A stretch of DNA of 40,191 bases from Nitrospira sp. UBA5699. GTDB taxonomy: Bacteria > Nitrospirota > Nitrospiria > Nitrospirales > Nitrospiraceae. Location of the stretch: the NCBI GenBank assembly GCA_002420105.1, contig DIHJ01000021.1, positions 3,928 through 44,118 of the forward strand. Reading direction: 5' to 3'. This document shows, piece after piece, positions 30,869-39,432 of the stretch. Within the stretch, counting starts at the first letter, position 1, and every line of letters begins with the position of its first letter. The notes under the pieces were generated by a model that saw only the letters and a program-made list of their open reading frames with translations, was not told the origin of the DNA and did not search any database. The position numbers and the translations under genes were made by a program.

Positions 30869-31345
30869 ATGCGGAATCGTAAAGAAGTCATGGCACGCTG
30901 GTGCGGCGTCATGGAGTGGCTCGACCGGCTGGGCTACCTGACCGCGGGATTCAGTCTGCTCGTGCTCGGCATGTTGATCTTCGCCCATGCCTGGTACACG
31001 TTCGTGGCGAAAGCCGGTGAGATCGGACTTCTGCCGTCCGGCTTGAAGCTCTTGAATGACCTGTTGCTCGTCATCATCCTGCTGGAGCTTTTCCGAACGG
31101 TTATCCGGTTCCTTCAGACCGAAATCCTCGATCTCGAGCCGTATCTGGCCGTCGGCATCATCGCCTGCACGAGGCGAGTGCTCACGGCCAGCGCCGAACT
31201 GTCCCACCTGCCGAGCATGAGCGAGACGCAATTCTATCAATATCTCATGGACGTCGGCCTGAACGTCGCCGTGATCATGGTGCTGGTGGTCGGCGTGTTC
31301 CTCGTCCGCAAACGTCCCGCGCAGGCCGCAGCCGGCTCGTCATAG
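30869..31345 (+). CDS. PsiE-like integral membrane protein
   Basis: The 158-aa protein has four predicted membrane helices (about residues 22-42, 57-75, 90-105 and 128-148). The pattern, with an LLELFRTVIRFL motif after helix 2 and YLAVGIIACTRRVL in helix 3, fits the phosphate-starvation-inducible PsiE family, whose function is unknown. ATG 30869 is chosen because CGGAGGG lies about seven bases upstream; the open frame extends further back only as a shadow of the previous gene. It is the last gene of the run that starts at 26331. Confidence 0.8.
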   Translation: MRNRKEVMARWCGVMEWLDRLGYLTAGFSLLVLGMLIFAHAWYTFVAKAGEIGLLPSGLKLLNDLLLVIILLELFRTVIRFLQTEILDLEPYLAVGIIACTRRVLTASAELSHLPSMSETQFYQYLMDVGLNVAVIMVLVVGVFLVRKRPAQAAAGSS

Positions 31346-31500
31346 GGCGTCACGGACCGTTCTTCGTCGTGCGATCCCGTTCGGGCCCTCCGCCGAGAGC
31401 CTTCCCCGGGGGCAAGAGGCCGGAAATCCCGGGGTCGTCCCCTTCCCGCCTTGCCCTCCCAATCCCTCTTATGGCATCATGCCCCTCCCTGGAGACCGGC

Positions 31501-31929
31501 ATGGCGAATTTGCTCGAATACGTCGGCTGCGTGCATATCTACCTCGGCCCCTATCGGGGCAATCCGATCGCGTTGTATCTGAAGCGGTCCGATAGCAGCT
31601 GTCAGATCGGCCCGAAGGTCTATCCCTGGAACGATGTCGTGGGCACCGGCGAGACGCCGAACAAGGCTGCGGCGGACTTCGAGGATAAGTGGAAAGCCAA
31701 GGGTCTGTCGGCCGACATGTATTCCGGTCCGTCGTGGGAAGGGGGGATTAAGCCCGAGAAACCGGCCCCTCCCAAGCCTCCCGCTCCTCCGAAGCCTGCG
31801 GCCCCGGCTGCCGCGGCCTCGTCCCCCCCGCAGCCGGCTCCTGCACAGGCTCCGGCGCCTGCTTCCGCGCAATCCGCCCCGACTGCTGCGCCGACTCCCT
31901 CGGCCCAGCCGACCGGTGAGTCCGGGTAG
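31501..31929 (+). CDS. Unknown protein with Pro/Ala-rich tail
   Basis: The 142-aa protein has a folded-looking N-terminal 85 residues (GCVHIYLGPYRGNPIALYLK, then CQIGPKVYPWNDVVGTGE and an aromatic C-terminal part) and a low-complexity tail of about 55 residues made of Pro, Ala, Ser and Gln. I recognise no family. ATG 31501 is chosen for the sharp onset of a conserved-looking segment; ATG 31471 in the same frame is an alternative. There is no signal peptide. It converges with the APC permease gene, whose stop lies 15 bp away. Confidence 0.6.
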   Translation: MANLLEYVGCVHIYLGPYRGNPIALYLKRSDSSCQIGPKVYPWNDVVGTGETPNKAAADFEDKWKAKGLSADMYSGPSWEGGIKPEKPAPPKPPAPPKPAAPAAAASSPPQPAPAQAPAPASAQSAPTAAPTPSAQPTGESG

Positions 31930-31944
31930 TTTCCCGTCCTTGCG

Positions 31945-33453
31945 TTATCGTTCGGAACGAGTTGCGAGAGTTCTCTCGGCAGAGAGTCCGGCGAGTCTGC
32001 TGTGCTTGAGGCCGTAGCCCATGTAAACGATGATTCCGACGATGGTCCAGACGCCGAATCTGATCCAGGTCAGTTGCGGCAACTGCCACATGAGGCCGAG
32101 GCAGGCCATGGTGCCCAGAATCGGCACGACCGGCATCAACGGGAGGCGGAACGGGCGCGGATGGTCCGGCTTGGTATAGCGGAGCACGATCACCGCGACG
32201 CAGACGAGGACGAAGGCGAAGAAGGTGCCGATGTTCGTCATGTCCGCCGCCTCACCGATCGGAATCAGCGCGGCCAGGGTGGCGACCGCCACTCCCGTGA
32301 GGATCGTCGCGCGGTGCGGCGTGCCGAATCGTGGATGCACCGCCGACAGCCAGGGCCCCAACAGCCGATCCCGCGACATCGCGAAGAACACGCGGATCTG
32401 CCCCAGCATCATGACGACCAGCACGCTGGTGATGCCGGCCACGGCCCCGACCGCGATCACCGCGGCTCCCCATTTGAATCCTGCCAGACGGAGCGCTTCG
32501 GCAACCGGCGCGTGGATGTCGATCTGCGAGGAGGGGATCAGACCCGTCAACACGGCGGCCACCGCGATGTAGAGAACGGTACAGACGCTGAGCGAGCCGA
32601 TGATGCCGATGGGCACGTCTCGTTTGGGGTTTTTGGCCTCCTCGGCCGCGGTCGAAACCGCGTCAAATCCGATATAGGCGAAGAACACGATGGCCGCCGC
32701 CGCTCCCACTCCGGCAAACCCCTGGGGCATGAAGGGAGTCCAATTCTCCGGGTTCACCGACGTGCTGCCGATGCCGATGAAAAACAGGATGACGGCGAGC
32801 TTGACGAGGACGACGAAGCCGGTCGCCCGCGCACTTTCCTTGATCCCGACCGCGAGAATGATCGTGACGAGCAACACGATGATTGCGGCGGGGATATTGG
32901 CGATCCCGCCGTCGGGCCCGCCCGGCGCATGGGTAGCCCAGTGAGGCAACTCGAGCCCGGCGAGCATGAGGAGATTGTTGAAATAGCCGGACCAGCCGAT
33001 CGCGACGGCGACGCAGGCCACCCCGTACTCGAGAATCAGGTTCCATCCCGTCAGCCAGGCCAGCAGTTCGCCGAGTGTGGCGTAGGAGAAGGTGTAGGCA
33101 CTGCCGGCGACGGGGATCATGGCCGACATTTCGGCGTAGCAGAGCGCGGCGAGGGCGCAGGTCAGGCCGGACAGAATGAAGGAGAGGACGATGCCGGGGC
33201 CGGCGCCGGGCCGGTGAGAGTCCCCGACGATCGCGGTGCCGATCAGGACGAAAATGCCGGTGCCGATAATGGCGCCGATTCCCAGGCAGGTCAGGTCCCA
33301 GGCCGTGAGCGTCTTCTTCAGCCGGTGCGTGGGATGATCGGCATCGGCGAGAATCTGCTCGATGGGTTTCGTGCGAAACCACTGCCTGATCACCGGACCT
33401 CCCGTGACGGCGGGAGCGGCGACGGATGACGGGCCGAGGGCGTCGTGTTCCAT
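31945..33453 (-). CDS. APC-superfamily amino acid permease (cationic transporter type)
   Basis: The 502-aa protein has about 12 membrane helices after a 50-residue cytosolic N-terminus. The TM1 signature LGIGAIIGTGIFVLIG and the TM6 segment FFAYIGFDAVSTAAEEAKNP are characteristic of the CAT/YfnA group of amino acid permeases, as is the N-terminal RLKKTLTAWDL. The substrate is probably an amino acid taken up with protons; which one is not visible. ATG 33453 is used; a TATACT lies nine bases upstream but no matching -35 box is clear. Confidence 0.92.
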   Translation of the reverse strand: MEHDALGPSSVAAPAVTGGPVIRQWFRTKPIEQILADADHPTHRLKKTLTAWDLTCLGIGAIIGTGIFVLIGTAIVGDSHRPGAGPGIVLSFILSGLTCALAALCYAEMSAMIPVAGSAYTFSYATLGELLAWLTGWNLILEYGVACVAVAIGWSGYFNNLLMLAGLELPHWATHAPGGPDGGIANIPAAIIVLLVTIILAVGIKESARATGFVVLVKLAVILFFIGIGSTSVNPENWTPFMPQGFAGVGAAAAIVFFAYIGFDAVSTAAEEAKNPKRDVPIGIIGSLSVCTVLYIAVAAVLTGLIPSSQIDIHAPVAEALRLAGFKWGAAVIAVGAVAGITSVLVVMMLGQIRVFFAMSRDRLLGPWLSAVHPRFGTPHRATILTGVAVATLAALIPIGEAADMTNIGTFFAFVLVCVAVIVLRYTKPDHPRPFRLPLMPVVPILGTMACLGLMWQLPQLTWIRFGVWTIVGIIVYMGYGLKHSRLAGLSAERTLATRSER

Positions 33454-33520
33454 GTTCCATCAAGTATAGCAGGCTGCGGCGTCGGGCCCGGGAGTTGGTG
33501 ATGGGGAATCCGCATCGTGG

Positions 33521-34261
33521 CTAGGAGGATCGGCGGCGCGCGGCGCGGAGAAAGGCCTCGAACAACAGGCGATGCAGACGATGCCGCTCGAAGAGAAATT
33601 CAGGATGCCACTGGACGCCGAGGAAAAATCTCTGCGCCGGCGATTCGATGGCTTCCACGATGCCGTCTGGAGCGACCGCGCTGGCGATCAAGGACGGGGC
33701 CACGGTCTTCACGGATTGATGGTGCGAGCTGTTGACACGAAGCTTCACCGCTCCGACGATGCGGCGGAGCAGGCTCCCCGGAGCGACCGCGACGGTATGG
33801 CTGAGCTTGGTGGCGGGAGTCGCTTGTCGGTGCCGGAGCGGGCGGGGAACTTGTGAGGGGATATCCTGATAGAGGCTGCCGCCGAACGCGACGTTCATGG
33901 CCTGCATGCCGCCGCAGATCCCCAGCAGCGGAACGTCTGCGGCTCTGGCCAACTGGGCCATCTCCAGTTCGAATGTCGCCCGTCGCTGACTCATGACGCG
34001 GAACTTGTAGCGTTGCCGTTCGCCGTAGAACTCGGGAGCCAAATCAGGCCCGCTGCCGGTGAGCAGGAGCCCGTCGATTTGAGTCAAGAGGCGGCGTCTG
34101 GCGGCAAGGTCCGCAACGAGCGGGAGGACGATGGGGATTCCGTCGAGGTCCTCGATGGCCCGGACGTAGCGGGCCCGCAAGAAGTAGGTGGGCTCTCGCC
34201 CACCCCATTCCTTCCTGTCACCGGCGTTGAAATCAGGCGTCACGCCGATGAGCGGTTTCAT
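33521..34261 (-). CDS. Class I glutamine amidotransferase-like hydrolase (peptidase C26)
   Basis: The 246-aa protein belongs to the gamma-glutamyl-gamma-aminobutyrate hydrolase / PuuD family. The catalytic triad is visible: Cys116 in LLGICGGMQAMN, and His219 and Glu221 in VQWHPEF. LLLTGSGPDLAPEFYGE near residue 65 and NSSHHQSV near 177 are typical. It should cleave gamma-glutamyl amide bonds; the physiological substrate is unknown. Its ATG follows the stop of the preceding small gene by three bases, so the two form an operon. Confidence 0.9.
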   Translation of the reverse strand: MKPLIGVTPDFNAGDRKEWGGREPTYFLRARYVRAIEDLDGIPIVLPLVADLAARRRLLTQIDGLLLTGSGPDLAPEFYGERQRYKFRVMSQRRATFELEMAQLARAADVPLLGICGGMQAMNVAFGGSLYQDIPSQVPRPLRHRQATPATKLSHTVAVAPGSLLRRIVGAVKLRVNSSHHQSVKTVAPSLIASAVAPDGIVEAIESPAQRFFLGVQWHPEFLFERHRLHRLLFEAFLRAARRRSS

Positions 34262-34264
34262 TGT

Positions 34265-34720
34265 TTAGCGAACAGGCTCCATCGGCTCCATGGCGGGAGC
34301 GGTGGCCTGGGCCGGTGCGTCCGGTTCGGCGACACCGAGGAAGCGGATCGGCTTGTCGCCCCGCAGATGGTCCGGCGTGATGATATAGGTGCCGTACATG
34401 CTGGTCGTCCAGATGCTTTTCGCCGCGTTCTCGTTCCCGCCGGAAAACGCATAGGCGAGACCGCCGACGATTCCGCCGCCGATGGCGAAGGCCGCCTTCA
34501 GCGGAAGATAGAGCAGCGTCGAGAGGCCGGCAGCGGCTCCCATGCCCGCGCTGGATGCCGACCCGCCTTCCGTGCTGTCGCCGGACGCGGGCGGGGCGGC
34601 GTCCTGGCCCCAGGCCGATGGAGCCAGGGTGACCGTACAGAGGGCGAGGACGATGGCGAGGGCAATCATCCGGAAGCCGGTTGCCGCCGCATTGTTCGAA
34701 AAGGACGCATAAGAGTTCAC
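34265..34720 (-). CDS. Predicted exported or membrane protein, unknown function
   Basis: The 151-aa product starts at GTG 34720, directly after a strong AGGAGG ribosome site (spacing 7). The frame is open upstream but without a ribosome site. A hydrophobic segment (MIALAIVLALCTVTLAPSAW) followed by a Gly/Ser-rich stretch suggests a signal peptide. A second hydrophobic, glycine-rich segment (LKAAFAIGGGIVGGLAYAFS) could insert in a membrane. The C-terminal part contains TPDHLRGDKPIRFLG. I recognise no domain. It is translationally close to the downstream hydrolase gene. Confidence 0.7.
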   Translation of the reverse strand: MNSYASFSNNAAATGFRMIALAIVLALCTVTLAPSAWGQDAAPPASGDSTEGGSASSAGMGAAAGLSTLLYLPLKAAFAIGGGIVGGLAYAFSGGNENAAKSIWTTSMYGTYIITPDHLRGDKPIRFLGVAEPDAPAQATAPAMEPMEPVR

Positions 34721-34805
34721 GGATACTCCTCCTTCCTCAATGGAGCAAGCTGAGTCGCATCGGTCGCTACCAGAGCGCTCACTCACGATTCAGGGTTACG
34801 TGGGG

Positions 34806-35321
34806 TTATAACAAATTCGACTGTGAATGCAAACCCCCTGCCTCCCGCATGACCTCGGGCGAAGGGGCCGTATCGTTCGGTAAGAGGTCGAGTTCCGAGG
34901 CCACGTAGGAGGCGATGAACGCTTGTTTCCTCGTGGCGGAATCGATCAGGTCGGACACGAATGTGTCGGCGGCGAGACATTGGTTCTCCTGACTGATGCC
35001 GGTTTGCAACAACAGGTCCAGTTTGCATCGGGAGACGGCCTGGACGAAGAGTTCTTGCGCACGGTCCCGATAGGACGGGTGATCTTCCGTCGGCACGCCC
35101 GCGAGGGCCTCGGAGAGCCATTGCGGGAACCGGGTCGCGGAACTGATCGCCTCGGCCTGGCCCTGATCGAGCTCGACGGCGACTTGGATCCCTCCCTTCC
35201 AGCTTCGCTTCTTGACGTTGAAGACCGTGGAATGGATGAAGGGTTTTCCCTCCACCGGTTGGGGGCCGACAAAGAGCGTGACGCGAAATTGCGATGACTC
35301 TGAGGAGAGGTCCGTCGGCAT
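34806..35321 (-). CDS. Unknown cytosolic protein
   Basis: The 171-aa protein has no signal peptide or membrane helix. The first 60 residues look beta-rich (FRVTLFVGPQPVEGK, STVFNVKKRSWKGGIQVAVE); the rest is helical and acidic. I recognise no family. ATG 35321 is chosen; ATGs at 35339 and 35351 in the same frame are alternatives, and the open frame beyond them is a shadow of the divergent M24 gene. It is transcribed away from that gene, with about 85 bp between the starts. Confidence 0.6.
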   Translation of the reverse strand: MPTDLSSESSQFRVTLFVGPQPVEGKPFIHSTVFNVKKRSWKGGIQVAVELDQGQAEAISSATRFPQWLSEALAGVPTEDHPSYRDRAQELFVQAVSRCKLDLLLQTGISQENQCLAADTFVSDLIDSATRKQAFIASYVASELDLLPNDTAPSPEVMREAGGLHSQSNLL

Positions 35322-35367
35322 GGCGGCCCATTGTACCATAACGATAGACATCGCCGCGGTCCCTTCG

Positions 35368-35396
35368 TTGACGCCCTGGCAGGCCGACGATAAGAT
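35368..35396 (+). promoter_or_regulatory. Sigma-70-type promoter of the M24 peptidase gene
   Basis: TTGACG (35368-35373) and TAAGAT (35391-35396) are separated by 17 bp. The expected start at about 35403 is within three bases of the ATG at 35406, so the message may be leaderless. Confidence 0.65.
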
Positions 35397-35405
35397 GGTT
35401 TGTCT

Positions 35406-36605
35406 ATGGTCACCAGCCATCAAGAGAGGGTCGCCGCGGTTCAGCAGGCGCTCCGTGAGCAGGCCTCCATCGACGGCTGGCTCTTTTACGATTTTCGCGG
35501 GAGCGACCCGCTGAGCTATCGGGTTCTGCTCCTCGACCCGTCGACGCATGTGACCAGACGCTGGTACTACTGGATTCCCGCCGAAGGGGTTCCGCGAAAG
35601 CTGTTGCACCGGATCGAGCCGCACGTGCTGGACCGCCTGCCCGGCGAAACGGATCTTTACGTTTCGTGGGAACAACAGCGCCGGCTGCTGGCCCGCCTGT
35701 TACAGGGCCGCCGCCGGATTGCCATGCAGTATTCGCCGTTGAATGCCGTGCCCTATGTCTCCCGTGTCGACGCCGGCACGATCGAGCTGATCAGGAGTTT
35801 CGGGGTCGACGTCGTCAGTTCCGCGGATTTGATTCAAGCGTTCGAGGCGGTCTGGACCGATCGGCAGCTGGAGTCGCATCAGTACGCCGCGGCGGCTCTG
35901 AGACGGATCGTGGACGAGGCCTTCGATCACGTTCGTGACGCGGTGACGAAGGGGCGCGGGCTCACGGAGTACGGGTTGCAGCAATTCATTCTTGCCCGCA
36001 TCCGAGAGGCCGGAATGGTCACGTCCAGCGCTCCCATCGCCGCCGTGGATGAACACAGCGCGGATCCCCATTACGGGCCTGGGCCGACGGGATCGGCGGT
36101 GATCGCGCGGGACAATCTGGTGCTGATCGACCTGTGGGCGAAACAGGCGGCCGCCGGATCCGTCTATGCGGACATCACCTGGACCGCCTTTGCCGGACGG
36201 GAGGTGCCGTCCAGGCATCGGGAGATCTTTGATCTGGTCAGGCAGGGGCGCGACGCCGCGCTGAATTTTGTGCGTATGCAGGTGCAGGGCGGCCATCGCC
36301 CGTTCGGGTATGAGGTCGATGCGGCCTGTCGAAACGTGATCCACGCCGCGGGCTACGGCGACCGGTTCGTCCACCGGACGGGCCATTCGATCGGCGAGGA
36401 GGTCCATGGCAACGGGGCCAATATCGACGGGCTCGAGACGCAGGATACGAGGCGACTGATGCCGCGCACCTGTTTTTCCATCGAGCCCGGAATCTATCTG
36501 CCCGGTGAATTCGGTATCCGGAGCGAGTTGGATGTCTACGTGTCGGAGCGCGAGGCGCTGGTGTTCGGCCTGCCCCTGCAACGCGAACTGTGTCCTCTCC
36601 TGTAG
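35406..36605 (+). CDS. M24-family metallopeptidase (Xaa-Pro peptidase-like)
   Basis: The 399-aa protein has an N-terminal creatinase-like domain (about 1-150) and a pita-bread catalytic domain (about 160-390). The five metal ligands are visible: Asp in VLIDLWAK, Asp in YADITWT, His in HRTGHSIGEEVHG, Glu in FSIEPGIYL and Glu in GIRSELDVYV. The family usually has Arg after DIT; here it is Trp. It should remove N-terminal residues before proline or act on a related small substrate. ATG 35406 is used; a TTG two codons upstream is an alternative. There is no Shine-Dalgarno sequence, in line with a leaderless transcript. Confidence 0.9.
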   Translation: MVTSHQERVAAVQQALREQASIDGWLFYDFRGSDPLSYRVLLLDPSTHVTRRWYYWIPAEGVPRKLLHRIEPHVLDRLPGETDLYVSWEQQRRLLARLLQGRRRIAMQYSPLNAVPYVSRVDAGTIELIRSFGVDVVSSADLIQAFEAVWTDRQLESHQYAAAALRRIVDEAFDHVRDAVTKGRGLTEYGLQQFILARIREAGMVTSSAPIAAVDEHSADPHYGPGPTGSAVIARDNLVLIDLWAKQAAAGSVYADITWTAFAGREVPSRHREIFDLVRQGRDAALNFVRMQVQGGHRPFGYEVDAACRNVIHAAGYGDRFVHRTGHSIGEEVHGNGANIDGLETQDTRRLMPRTCFSIEPGIYLPGEFGIRSELDVYVSEREALVFGLPLQRELCPLL

Positions 36606-36726
36606 CTCTCCCGGGCCCTCCGTTCCTTGACAGTCCCTGTTCTCGGCCTATAGAGTGGCTGCTGTTCTTGATGGGACCTGACGGGGTCGGTGACGGCCCT
36701 TCAACCACCGGAAAAGGAACCAGGTT

Positions 36727-37548
36727 ATGTTCGGGACCATGGGGATTTCAGAATTGATCATTATCCTGGCCATCGTATTGATCATTTTCGGCGCCGGGAA
36801 GCTCCCTCAGATCGGCGAAGGGGTCGGCAAAGCGTTGAAGGGGTTCAAGAAGGAAGTCCACGACATCCCGCAGCCCGAGGTCGCCCAGGTCGAGACCGTC
36901 AATCCGACAGCTCCTTCCCAAGCGCCGGCCCCGGTTCAACAGCCCCAGGCGGTTTCCCCGGCCCCTTCACCGGGTCCGGGCCCTACGGCGCTCAAACCGA
37001 CGGCTCCCTACACGCCTGGCCCGGAGCTCACGCCCGGAACGACGGCGGCGATGATGTACAACATCGCGGCGCAGCCGCAGGCGCCTCGTCCGGCGGGAGC
37101 GCAAGCACCCGCGCCTGTGCCGCCCGTTGATCAGAGTCAGCGCCCCCTGACGATGGAGGAGCGTGCGGCGACGCCTAGTCCGATGATGCGTGCCCAGTAT
37201 CCTCCCCTGCCTCCGAACGCCCAGCAGAAGCCGTCAGCCAAACGTCCCTCGGCGATTGTGAACAAGGATGCGGTGGCGCGTGTGCAGGCCCAGCAGGCGG
37301 CGCTGAAGGCAAAGGCGTCACAACCGGCCGGCGGCGTCTCGCCCGCCGACATGCAGAGTCTTGGCGAAGGGCTTGGAGACGCACTGCGCACGTTCAAGCA
37401 GGCCGTCGCGGACGTCCGCAATTCCGTCGATCCTGAAATGCGAACGATTCAAGCGGAAGTGGATGCGGCGCAAAAGGAGATTCAGCAATCTCTGGAGGCC
37501 GCGAGGGAACTGCCTGTGGTGCAGGAAGAGCCTCAGAAGCCTGTGTGA
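36727..37548 (+). CDS. tatA: TatA/TatB-like protein with long linker and second amphipathic helix
   Basis: The first 46 residues are a standard TatA/B start: short N-terminus, TM helix (ISELIIILAIVLIIFGAGKL), hinge and amphipathic helix (GEGVGKALKGFKKEV, residues 30-44). A Pro/Ala/Gln-rich linker of about 160 residues follows. A second segment at 212-227, LGEGLGDALRTFKQAV, matches the first amphipathic helix at nine of sixteen positions but has no membrane helix before it. A helical, acidic C-terminus completes the 273 aa, far longer than the usual 60-90 for TatA. It probably takes part in twin-arginine export; TatA versus TatB cannot be settled, and no tatC is nearby. It overlaps the next gene by four bases. 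Confidence 0.85.
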   Translation: MFGTMGISELIIILAIVLIIFGAGKLPQIGEGVGKALKGFKKEVHDIPQPEVAQVETVNPTAPSQAPAPVQQPQAVSPAPSPGPGPTALKPTAPYTPGPELTPGTTAAMMYNIAAQPQAPRPAGAQAPAPVPPVDQSQRPLTMEERAATPSPMMRAQYPPLPPNAQQKPSAKRPSAIVNKDAVARVQAQQAALKAKASQPAGGVSPADMQSLGEGLGDALRTFKQAVADVRNSVDPEMRTIQAEVDAAQKEIQQSLEAARELPVVQEEPQKPV

Positions 37549-38363
37549 CACAGCATCGGCGGTTCGACCAGCCTCCCTGTCGGGTCCCTGCCTCGACACG
37601 CGCGCGTCCCCCCGGCCGGTTTCTGTTCTGTCTCCTCCTGATTTCGCTGTCCGGTTGCCTGCAAGAGGATCCTGCTCCCTCGGCGGAGCGTACGGCGGCG
37701 ATCCTGACCGCGTTACTGCACGATGAGGACGCCGCAGTCCGAAGAACGGCCGCCGAGTCCTTGGGCAAAATCGGTGACCGAGCCGCCGCGCGTGCCGTCC
37801 TGCCCCTGCTGACCGATCCCGCACCGAGCGTCCGCGCCGCCGCCGCCACGGCTTTGGGTCGGATGGGTCCGCCGCCGCCCGATGAAGTCGTCATCGGGCT
37901 CATTCGGGCACTTGAAGATCCCGAGGAGTCTGTCACCGGTGCGGCGGCTCTCGCCATCGGCGAGCTGGAGCCCGACTCCGAACAGCTGGGCGCCGCGGTG
38001 AATCTCGTGCGCGCTTCGGACGTGAGGGTCAGAAGAGCCGCAATCCGGGGGCTGCTGCAGGCGGAAGGGAGCCTCTGGGGGGCCGCGCTCGTAGCGGCGC
38101 TCGGCGACACGGACGCGGAGGTACGACAGAGCGCCGTCGCGGCACTGGGGATGTCGGGAGATCCGGCGGCTGCTGCTGCAATACGGAAGCGACTGGCCGA
38201 TGATCGCTCACCGGCGGTGCGAGCGGAAGCAGCCTACCAAATGGGGACGATGGACACTCCGGAAACCAGAGTGTCGCTTGAAGATGCGGCGGCGAGGGAT
38301 CCGGATAGTGGTGTCCGGCGGTGGGCGGAAGCGGGGCTCAGGTCGTTGCGCGGGAGCGAGTGA
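37545..38363 (+). CDS. HEAT-repeat lipoprotein
   Basis: The 272-aa protein starts at GTG 37545, inside the stop of the TatA-like gene (GTGA overlap), which points to coupled translation. A long Arg-rich n-region is followed by FLFCLLLISLSGC, a lipobox with acylated Cys38. The rest is built of HEAT / PBS-lyase-type helical repeats of about 30 residues (for example DEDAAVRRTAAESLGKIGD, APSVRAAAATALGRMG, DAEVRQSAVAALGMSGD), at least six copies. It is likely a periplasmic or outer-membrane protein-binding scaffold. The last 26 bp overlap the tail of the convergent PilZ-like gene. Confidence 0.85.
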   Translation: MTQHRRFDQPPCRVPASTRARPPGRFLFCLLLISLSGCLQEDPAPSAERTAAILTALLHDEDAAVRRTAAESLGKIGDRAAARAVLPLLTDPAPSVRAAAATALGRMGPPPPDEVVIGLIRALEDPEESVTGAAALAIGELEPDSEQLGAAVNLVRASDVRVRRAAIRGLLQAEGSLWGAALVAALGDTDAEVRQSAVAALGMSGDPAAAAAIRKRLADDRSPAVRAEAAYQMGTMDTPETRVSLEDAAARDPDSGVRRWAEAGLRSLRGSE

Positions 38364-38856
38364 GTGCGGCGACGAGGTCGACGAGTTCCTTGCGGGACTT
38401 ATCGTCGATGTCGGTGAATTGGACCCCCATACCCGGAAACAGGAGAAAACGCTCCGGCTTGTTGCGGGTCCATGCGACCTTGGCTTTGGCCTTGTGTTTT
38501 TCCCAGGGCCGGTCCGGAAGGGCGAACTCCACCGCGAGTTCGGTTCCGGGTGCCAGGGGCTGGCTGCTTTCGATGAACATGCCCCCGCCGCCGATCCCGC
38601 CCGTCAAACTGTCGAATTGCCTTCCTTCGGGTGTCGTGTACTTGACCTTCACGGCAAGCGGGGCCCTGGCGTGCGCACGGGCATGAGCGAACCTGGTGTC
38701 GTCGTCGGTCGCGAGGACCCGCTCGATGATCTCCTGCCAGGACAACGTCCCGAGCAAGGCCCCGTTGGGACCGTGGAGGTTGATCACTTCTTGGTTCGGA
38801 TCGACTTCGAGGGTCTTCCCCTGATGGCCGGGTGTTGCGGCGACTGAAAACTTCAT
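38338..38856 (-). CDS. PilZ-like domain protein A
   Basis: The 172-aa protein has an N-terminal module of about 50 residues (GKTLEVDPNQEVINLHGPNG, then LGTLSWQEIIERVL) and a PilZ-like beta-barrel from residue 58 (LAVKVKYTTPEGRQF, MFIESSQPLAPGTELAVEF, FPGMGVQFTDI). The RxxxR c-di-GMP motif is present (Arg60-Arg64). The second motif, normally D/NxSxxG, is replaced by glycines (GGIGGGGMF, 86-94). c-di-GMP binding is therefore uncertain. It is a tandem paralogue of the next gene and lies 54 bp downstream of it. There is no signal peptide. Confidence 0.85.
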   Translation of the reverse strand: MKFSVAATPGHQGKTLEVDPNQEVINLHGPNGALLGTLSWQEIIERVLATDDDTRFAHARAHARAPLAVKVKYTTPEGRQFDSLTGGIGGGGMFIESSQPLAPGTELAVEFALPDRPWEKHKAKAKVAWTRNKPERFLLFPGMGVQFTDIDDKSRKELVDLVAALTRSRATT

Positions 38857-38910
38857 GAAACGGTTTCCACTACACGAAGGATGAAGTGCAATGCCGGGGC
38901 TCCACCGTCG

Positions 38911-39432
38911 TCACGCCGCCGGCTGGCCGACCTGCTGCAGCGATTTGACCATTTCGAGCACGCGATTTCGGATTTCGGGAGCGATGTCGGTAAACCGTAC
39001 GCCCATGCCGGGGCTGAAGGTGTACTGATCGGCCTTCGGGCAGACCCACGCCACGACGCCTTTCGCCGGCAACCATTCCGCGGGGCGTTCCGGAAAAGAG
39101 AATTCCATCGTCAACTTGGTGCCGATCGCGAGCGGCACTAGACTTTCGATGAAGAGACCGCCGCCGCCGATCCCGCCGGCCCGGCTTTCGAACTGTTGCC
39201 CTTCCGGCGTCTTATATTTCACGCGAAAGGACAGAGTGACGCGCGGTTCGGTCCTGGCTTCTTTGGAGGCCGGCGGTTTCCGGTAGGCGAGAATCTGGTC
39301 GATGACGAAATCCCACGACAGATTTCCCATGGGTTCGCCGTTGATGCCCAGAAGGGTGATGATTTCCCTGGTCGAGTCCAACTCGATCGTTTTGCCTTTG
39401 TGTCTCAGGCTGGAAACTACGGGATACTTCAC
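38911..39432 (-). CDS. PilZ-like domain protein B
   Basis: The 173-aa protein is a paralogue of the preceding PilZ-like protein, with the same layout: an N-terminal module (GKTIELDSTREIITLLGING, then MGNLSWDFVIDQIL) and a PilZ-like barrel (FRVKYKTPEGQQFESRAGGI, FSPGMGVRFTDIAPE). RxxxR is at Arg60-Arg64, and the second motif is again glycine-rich (GGIGGGGLF), at the same residue numbers. The pair probably arose by gene duplication. ATG 39432 is preceded by GAGGGAGGA. It is the first gene of the pair. Confidence 0.85.
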   Translation of the reverse strand: MKYPVVSSLRHKGKTIELDSTREIITLLGINGEPMGNLSWDFVIDQILAYRKPPASKEARTEPRVTLSFRVKYKTPEGQQFESRAGGIGGGGLFIESLVPLAIGTKLTMEFSFPERPAEWLPAKGVVAWVCPKADQYTFSPGMGVRFTDIAPEIRNRVLEMVKSLQQVGQPAA

